From assembly GCA_043745485.1 (NCBI GenBank), contig JAYTSU010000010.1:1-8654 (forward strand): a DNA stretch of 8,654 nt, given 5' to 3'. The notes below the pieces were generated by a model, which ran no database searches, had not been told where the DNA came from, and saw only the letters and a list, made by a program, of their open reading frames with translations. Source of the DNA: RYN-417 sp043745485 (GTDB lineage: Bacteria; Patescibacteriota; Saccharimonadia; Saccharimonadales; JACDBH01). Positions 6,331-8,654 of this stretch are shown piece after piece. The translations under genes and the position numbers were made by a program. Positions within the stretch are counted from its first letter, which is position 1. Each line of letters opens with the position of its first letter.

Positions 6331-6350
6331 GTTTGTATGACCTGATTAAT

Positions 6351-6359
6351 TATGATAAT
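6351..6359 (+). promoter_or_regulatory. possible -10 box within an A+T palindrome
   Basis: TATGAT (6351-6356) or GATAAT (6354-6359) lies 12-15 bases before the ATG at 6372, again giving a near-leaderless transcript. It sits within AATTAT-G-ATAATT (6348-6360), a perfect 6+6 inverted repeat that could bind a dimeric regulator or arise by chance in A+T-rich DNA. No -35 box is clear. Confidence 0.3.
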
Positions 6360-6371
6360 TTAGCCTTAGAT

Positions 6372-6686
6372 ATGCGTCGTATTTATAAAAGCGCGGTAGG
6401 GATTCTCGCGGGGAGTGGGCTAGGCTTTGGAGCAGGTTATAACATGACCCACACGCCTAGCGAGCTCAGCCCAAAGAAGTCGTGCCATATAATATAACCG
6501 GCATCTACATTTCTCAAAGAGACCGTAACGGTACGAGAGTGTAAGCCGGTTGATTCTTGGGAGATGACGCCACTGCAAGTTGAACTGATGGTAGTTGCTC
6601 TAGGCGCTCTTATTGGTGCGGTAGTGACAAGTGGGACAAGTAGCGAATCACTTATGAGCGCTTTCACACCAAAACGAGCCGAGTAG
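6372..6686 (+). pseudogene. small membrane protein frame interrupted by one TAA
   Basis: One frame runs from ATG 6372 to TAG 6684-6686 with a single internal stop, TAA at 6495-6497. The part before it (41 residues) has a basic start and a hydrophobic Gly-rich segment (AVGILAGSGLGFGAGY, 8-23). The part after it continues with PASTFLKETVTVRECKPVDS and a second hydrophobic segment (ELMVVALGALIGAVV), then a basic tail. One Cys lies on each side of the stop (codons 38 and 57), as in a small two-span protein with an exposed loop. An ATG at 6564 directly behind GGGAG could start the second half alone (40 residues). I do not recognise the family. It may be a recent pseudogene, two small genes, a readthrough case or a sequence error. 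Confidence 0.4.
6496..6551 (+). other. three-part hairpin following the internal TAA
   Basis: AACCGGC (6496-6502) pairs with GCCGGTT (6545-6551). After a 3x1 internal loop, TACATT.CTC (6506-6515, bulged T6512) pairs with GAGAGTGTA (6535-6543). An inner ACCG-TAA-CGGT hairpin (6522-6532) sits at the top. About 20 base pairs form in 56 bases. No T-run follows, so it does not resemble a terminator. It starts on the TAA of the interrupted frame. Confidence 0.5.
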
Positions 6687-6709
6687 TTTATCTTCTGCGC
6701 TTAACCCCG

Positions 6710-6715
6710 TATACT
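6710..6715 (+). promoter_or_regulatory. -10 box of the GlyRS gene
   Basis: TATACT lies 11 bases before the ATG at 6727, inside CCGTATACTAT (6707-6717), identical to the box of the Trm11-like gene. TTTATC at 6687-6692 is a weak -35 candidate at 17 bases. GAGG at 6718-6721 looks like a ribosome binding site but would lie upstream of a transcription start placed 6-7 bases after the box. Either the start is closer, or translation is leaderless. Confidence 0.55.
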
Positions 6716-6726
6716 ATGAGGTAATC

Positions 6727-8076
6727 ATGAGCGATGTAACATTAGAAGAACTTGCATCTTTGGCAAAGCGCCGGGGATTTATTTATCAAGGCAGTGAGAT
6801 TTATGGTGGACTAGCTGGTACGTATGACTACGGCCCGCTGGGTATATCTTTAAAACGGAATATCACAAATCTGTGGTGGCAGACATTTGTTGATAGTCGT
6901 GATGACATGTTCGGTATTGATACGACTATACTAATGAATCCAAATGTATGGGTAGCAAGTGGCCATGTGGATACATTCAATGATCCACTCGTAGAAGATA
7001 TTAAGACAAAAAAACGTTACCGACTTGATCATTTGCTGGAAGATGCGGGTGTTGATGTAACGGGGATGTCAATTGAAGAAATGGTCGTGGTACTCAAAGA
7101 AAAGAAAATAAAGAGTGTCGATGGCAATGAATTTGGTGGCGCATCCAAATTTAACTTACTCTTCAAGACTTCCACGGGATCTGTCGAAGACGATAAGAGC
7201 GTCGTCTATATGCGTGGCGAGACTGCCCAAGGTATGTTTGTGAACTTTAAAAATGTCGTTGACAGTTTTTATCCAGATTTGCCATTTGGCATTGCTCAGA
7301 TTGGACGAAATTTTCGTAATGAAATTAGTCCGCGCGACTTTATTTTTAGAACTCGTGAGTTTGAAATAGCTGAGCTAGAATATTTTATTGATCCAAAAGA
7401 TTGGGAAAAGCTTTTCGAAAACTTGGCACATGATATGCATGCTTTTTTTGAAGCAATTGGACTGCCAAAGGAAAAGATACATGAACTGGAAGTTGCAAAA
7501 GAAGACCGTGCGCATTACAGCAGACGTACCATGGATTTTGAATATGATTATCCTTTCGGAAAGAAAGAAATTGGTGGTCTTGCTTATCGTACAGATTTTG
7601 ACCTAAGCAATCACGAAAAACATTCTGGAAAGAATCTTAAATACACACCAAAACAGGGTGGTGCAGCATTTATCCCGCATGTGATTGAACCTACCTTTGG
7701 CGTTGATCGGATGGTGTTGGCTGTTTTAGCTAATGCCTACACAGTGGATGAGGTGAATGATGAAAAGCGAGTTTATTTGAAACTCCCTACTAATTTAGCA
7801 CCGGTAAAATTCGCAGTGTCACCTTTGCTAAAAAATAAACCAGAGCTTGTTACAAAGGCAAGAGAAATATACGACATGCTTCGTAAGAAACACGGAGCAG
7901 TAATCTGGGACGATAATGGTAACATTGGCAAGCGCTACCGCCGCAGTGATGAAATTGGTGTACCAAAACATATTACAATTGACTTTGATACGCTTGAAGG
8001 AGAAAACGTAGATACCGTTACGGTACGTGACAGGGATACAACCGAACAAACCCGGGTAGCTATAAACGACCTGTAA
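6727..8076 (+). CDS. glyQS: glycyl-tRNA synthetase (homodimeric, class II)
   Basis: GlyRS charges tRNA-Gly with glycine in the cytoplasm. The 449-residue product is the single-chain alpha2 type, not the bacterial alpha2beta2 type. The N-terminal part has RRGFIYQGSEIYGG (15-28) and YDYGPLG. Motif 1 lies around VWVASGHVDTFNDP (74-87), then RGETAQG (163-169), motif 2 GRNFRNEISPRDFIFRTREFE (193-213), EIGGLAYRTDFDL (281-293) and motif 3 IPHVIEPTFGVDRM (316-329). The anticodon-binding domain is at about 357-449. The insertion between motifs 1 and 2, which often has two CxxC-type zinc pairs, reads DIKTKKRYR (91-99) and IKSVDGNEFGG (128-138) here, and the whole protein lacks cysteine. It has its own promoter and a terminator directly downstream, so it is probably a single-gene transcript. 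Confidence 0.95.
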   Translation: MSDVTLEELASLAKRRGFIYQGSEIYGGLAGTYDYGPLGISLKRNITNLWWQTFVDSRDDMFGIDTTILMNPNVWVASGHVDTFNDPLVEDIKTKKRYRLDHLLEDAGVDVTGMSIEEMVVVLKEKKIKSVDGNEFGGASKFNLLFKTSTGSVEDDKSVVYMRGETAQGMFVNFKNVVDSFYPDLPFGIAQIGRNFRNEISPRDFIFRTREFEIAELEYFIDPKDWEKLFENLAHDMHAFFEAIGLPKEKIHELEVAKEDRAHYSRRTMDFEYDYPFGKKEIGGLAYRTDFDLSNHEKHSGKNLKYTPKQGGAAFIPHVIEPTFGVDRMVLAVLANAYTVDEVNDEKRVYLKLPTNLAPVKFAVSPLLKNKPELVTKAREIYDMLRKKHGAVIWDDNGNIGKRYRRSDEIGVPKHITIDFDTLEGENVDTVTVRDRDTTEQTRVAINDL

Positions 8077-8099
8077 AGATGGTCTCCCCAGAAGCTTTG

Positions 8100-8135
8100 C
8101 TGCATCGTATTGCGGTACGTGATGTAGGTTTTTTT
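8100..8135 (+). terminator. intrinsic terminator of the GlyRS gene
   Basis: CTGCATC (8100-8106) pairs with GATGTAG (8121-8127, one G-T pair), and GTA (8107-8109) with TAC (8116-8118), leaving a 2-base bulge and the loop TTGCGG. One G then precedes seven T (8129-8135). It starts 24 bases after the GlyRS stop. Confidence 0.75.
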
Positions 8136-8245
8136 AGTTCACGAACTTTATGAGGAGGGGAGGCGCTAGAAATAGACATGCAAGCTGGTAGTTCAGAGTA
8201 TTTTACGGAAGTAAAAGCAAAAAGCTAACGTTTATAATAAAATAG

Positions 8246-8263
8246 ACAGTTAATAAAAACTGT
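8246..8263. promoter_or_regulatory. inverted repeat next to the -35 box
   Basis: ACAGTT (8246-8251) and AACTGT (8258-8263) form a perfect 6-bp inverted repeat with the spacer AATAAA. Its right half overlaps the first base of the -35 candidate TTGACT (8263-8268). It could be an operator for the exported-protein gene. No regulator is known from this window. Confidence 0.3.
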
Positions 8264-8293
8264 TGACTTATATTTATACTGATGCAATTATAC
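8263..8293 (+). promoter_or_regulatory. promoter of the exported-protein gene
   Basis: TTGACT (8263-8268) is the best -35 match in the window. With 17 bases spacing the -10 would be AATTAT (8286-8291), with 19 bases TTATAC (8288-8293). A second reading uses TATACT at 8275-8280, the box seen at other genes, without a -35. GGAG at 8306-8309, six bases before the ATG, is a probable ribosome binding site. Confidence 0.5.
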
Positions 8294-8315
8294 GCATAAA
8301 TAAGTGGAGTACAGT

Positions 8316-8654
8316 ATGCATACACAGTCTAATTTTAAGCCAGTTTTACGTGCCGTAACAGTTATGGGAATAGTGATGCTGCTTGTAAGCGGCGTAACAT
8401 TTGCGGCTTTGCAAAGTCAGCAGGCGGTATTAAGTGGCAATACCATAGAAAGTGCTACGGCCGATCTTAAAATTAGTATAGATGGCATAACATACACCAG
8501 TTCCCACACTGGCTTTGATTTCCCGGGGGTTGTGCCTGGCGGGCCAGCAGTTCCAGCTGCGGGTAACGCCATATGGCTTAAAAACTCAGGTACCACGACA
8601 AGCTTAGTTAAATTGGCAGTAGGCACAACACCTACAAACCTGAGCAATGTTGAC
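8316..8654 (+). CDS. exported TasA/camelysin-like protein, N-terminal part (partial)
   Basis: An open frame of 113 codons from ATG 8316 to the window edge. Residues 1-12 are basic/polar, 13-29 hydrophobic (AVTVMGIVMLLVSGVTF), and a signal peptidase site is likely after TFA (28-30). The mature start ALQSQQAVLSGNTIESATADLKISIDG resembles the start of TasA/CalY (camelysin) proteins, where an SGNTF.AGTLDL-like segment follows the signal peptide. A Gly/Pro-rich stretch follows (PGVVPGGPAVPAAGN, 70-84), then AIWLKNSGTTTSLVKLAVGT, like the NtGt..l.l strands of that fold. In Firmicutes such proteins form biofilm fibres or are cell-surface proteins; the role here is unknown. The resemblance is moderate. 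GGAG six bases upstream supports the start. The gene is preceded by a promoter and an inverted repeat. Confidence 0.7.
   Translation, partial: MHTQSNFKPVLRAVTVMGIVMLLVSGVTFAALQSQQAVLSGNTIESATADLKISIDGITYTSSHTGFDFPGVVPGGPAVPAAGNAIWLKNSGTTTSLVKLAVGTTPTNLSNVD

Larger units (their letters stand above)
6331..6726. other. 396-base stretch between recO and the GlyRS gene
   Basis: There is no intact gene here that I can support. It contains an A+T palindrome (6348-6360), a reading frame interrupted by one TAA (6372-6686), a strong RNA-type hairpin (6496-6551) and the GlyRS promoter (6710-6715). The minus-strand frame at 6437-6667 opens with GTG and shows no recognisable protein or ribosome binding site. 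No T-box signature (AGGGTGGNACCGCG-like) is seen ahead of the GlyRS gene. Confidence 0.6.

Noticed and set aside
6437..6667. Minus-strand frame of 76 codons starting with GTG.
   Set aside because: No ribosome binding site or recognisable motif; the plus-strand frame with two hydrophobic segments explains the region better.
6331..6726. T-box or glycine riboswitch upstream of the GlyRS gene.
   Set aside because: No T-box sequence, specifier stem or glycine-aptamer core could be found, and a -10 box lies only 11 bases before the start codon.
8079..8228. Short frame two bases after the GlyRS stop: 24 codons, TGA, then 25 more in frame.
   Set aside because: It overlaps the strong terminator at 8100-8135, has no ribosome binding site for the first part and resembles nothing known; probably chance.

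Overview
The window looks like a piece of chromosome from a Patescibacteria/CPR bacterium, most likely Candidatus Saccharibacteria (TM7). This rests on protein resemblance recalled from memory, not on a search. The clues are a Trm11-type RNA methylase with the N-terminus typical of that lineage, a membrane-anchored protein of the kind common there, short compact proteins, tight gene packing and moderate GC. TGA is used as a normal stop (for example at the ends of the flippase-like and receiver genes), which argues against the TGA=Gly lineages Absconditabacteria and Gracilibacteria.

Layout. 1-541 (minus): N-terminal part of a Trm11-like RNA methylase, cut by the window edge. 542-606: divergent promoter region with two TATACT boxes so close to the start codons that both transcripts are probably leaderless or nearly so. 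607-3485 (plus): one operon of a flippase-like membrane protein, xseA, xseB and a small membrane-anchored FAM173-like methyltransferase, ending in a probable terminator. 3486-3820: non-coding, with two homologous long-stem elements in inverted orientation whose stems differ by compensatory changes. 3821-4474: membrane-anchored lineage protein of unknown function. 4532-6330: operon of a degenerate histidine-kinase-like protein, a receiver protein with Glu at the phosphoacceptor position, and recO. 6331-6726: intergenic stretch with a small two-membrane-segment reading frame broken by one TAA, directly followed by a strong RNA-type hairpin. 6727-8076: glycyl-tRNA synthetase without the usual zinc cysteines, followed by a good terminator. 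8316-8654: start of an exported TasA/camelysin-like protein, cut by the window edge.

How it fits together. Most of the window is housekeeping: single-strand DNA degradation (Exo VII), recombination mediation (RecO), translation (GlyRS) and tRNA modification. The two surface or exported proteins and the flippase-like protein belong to the envelope. The most unusual parts are the kinase/receiver pair, in which both phosphotransfer residues appear replaced, the paired hairpin elements at 3516-3717, and the interrupted frame with hairpin at 6372-6686. RecO and GlyRS both lack the cysteines that bind zinc in many relatives, which may reflect low zinc dependence.
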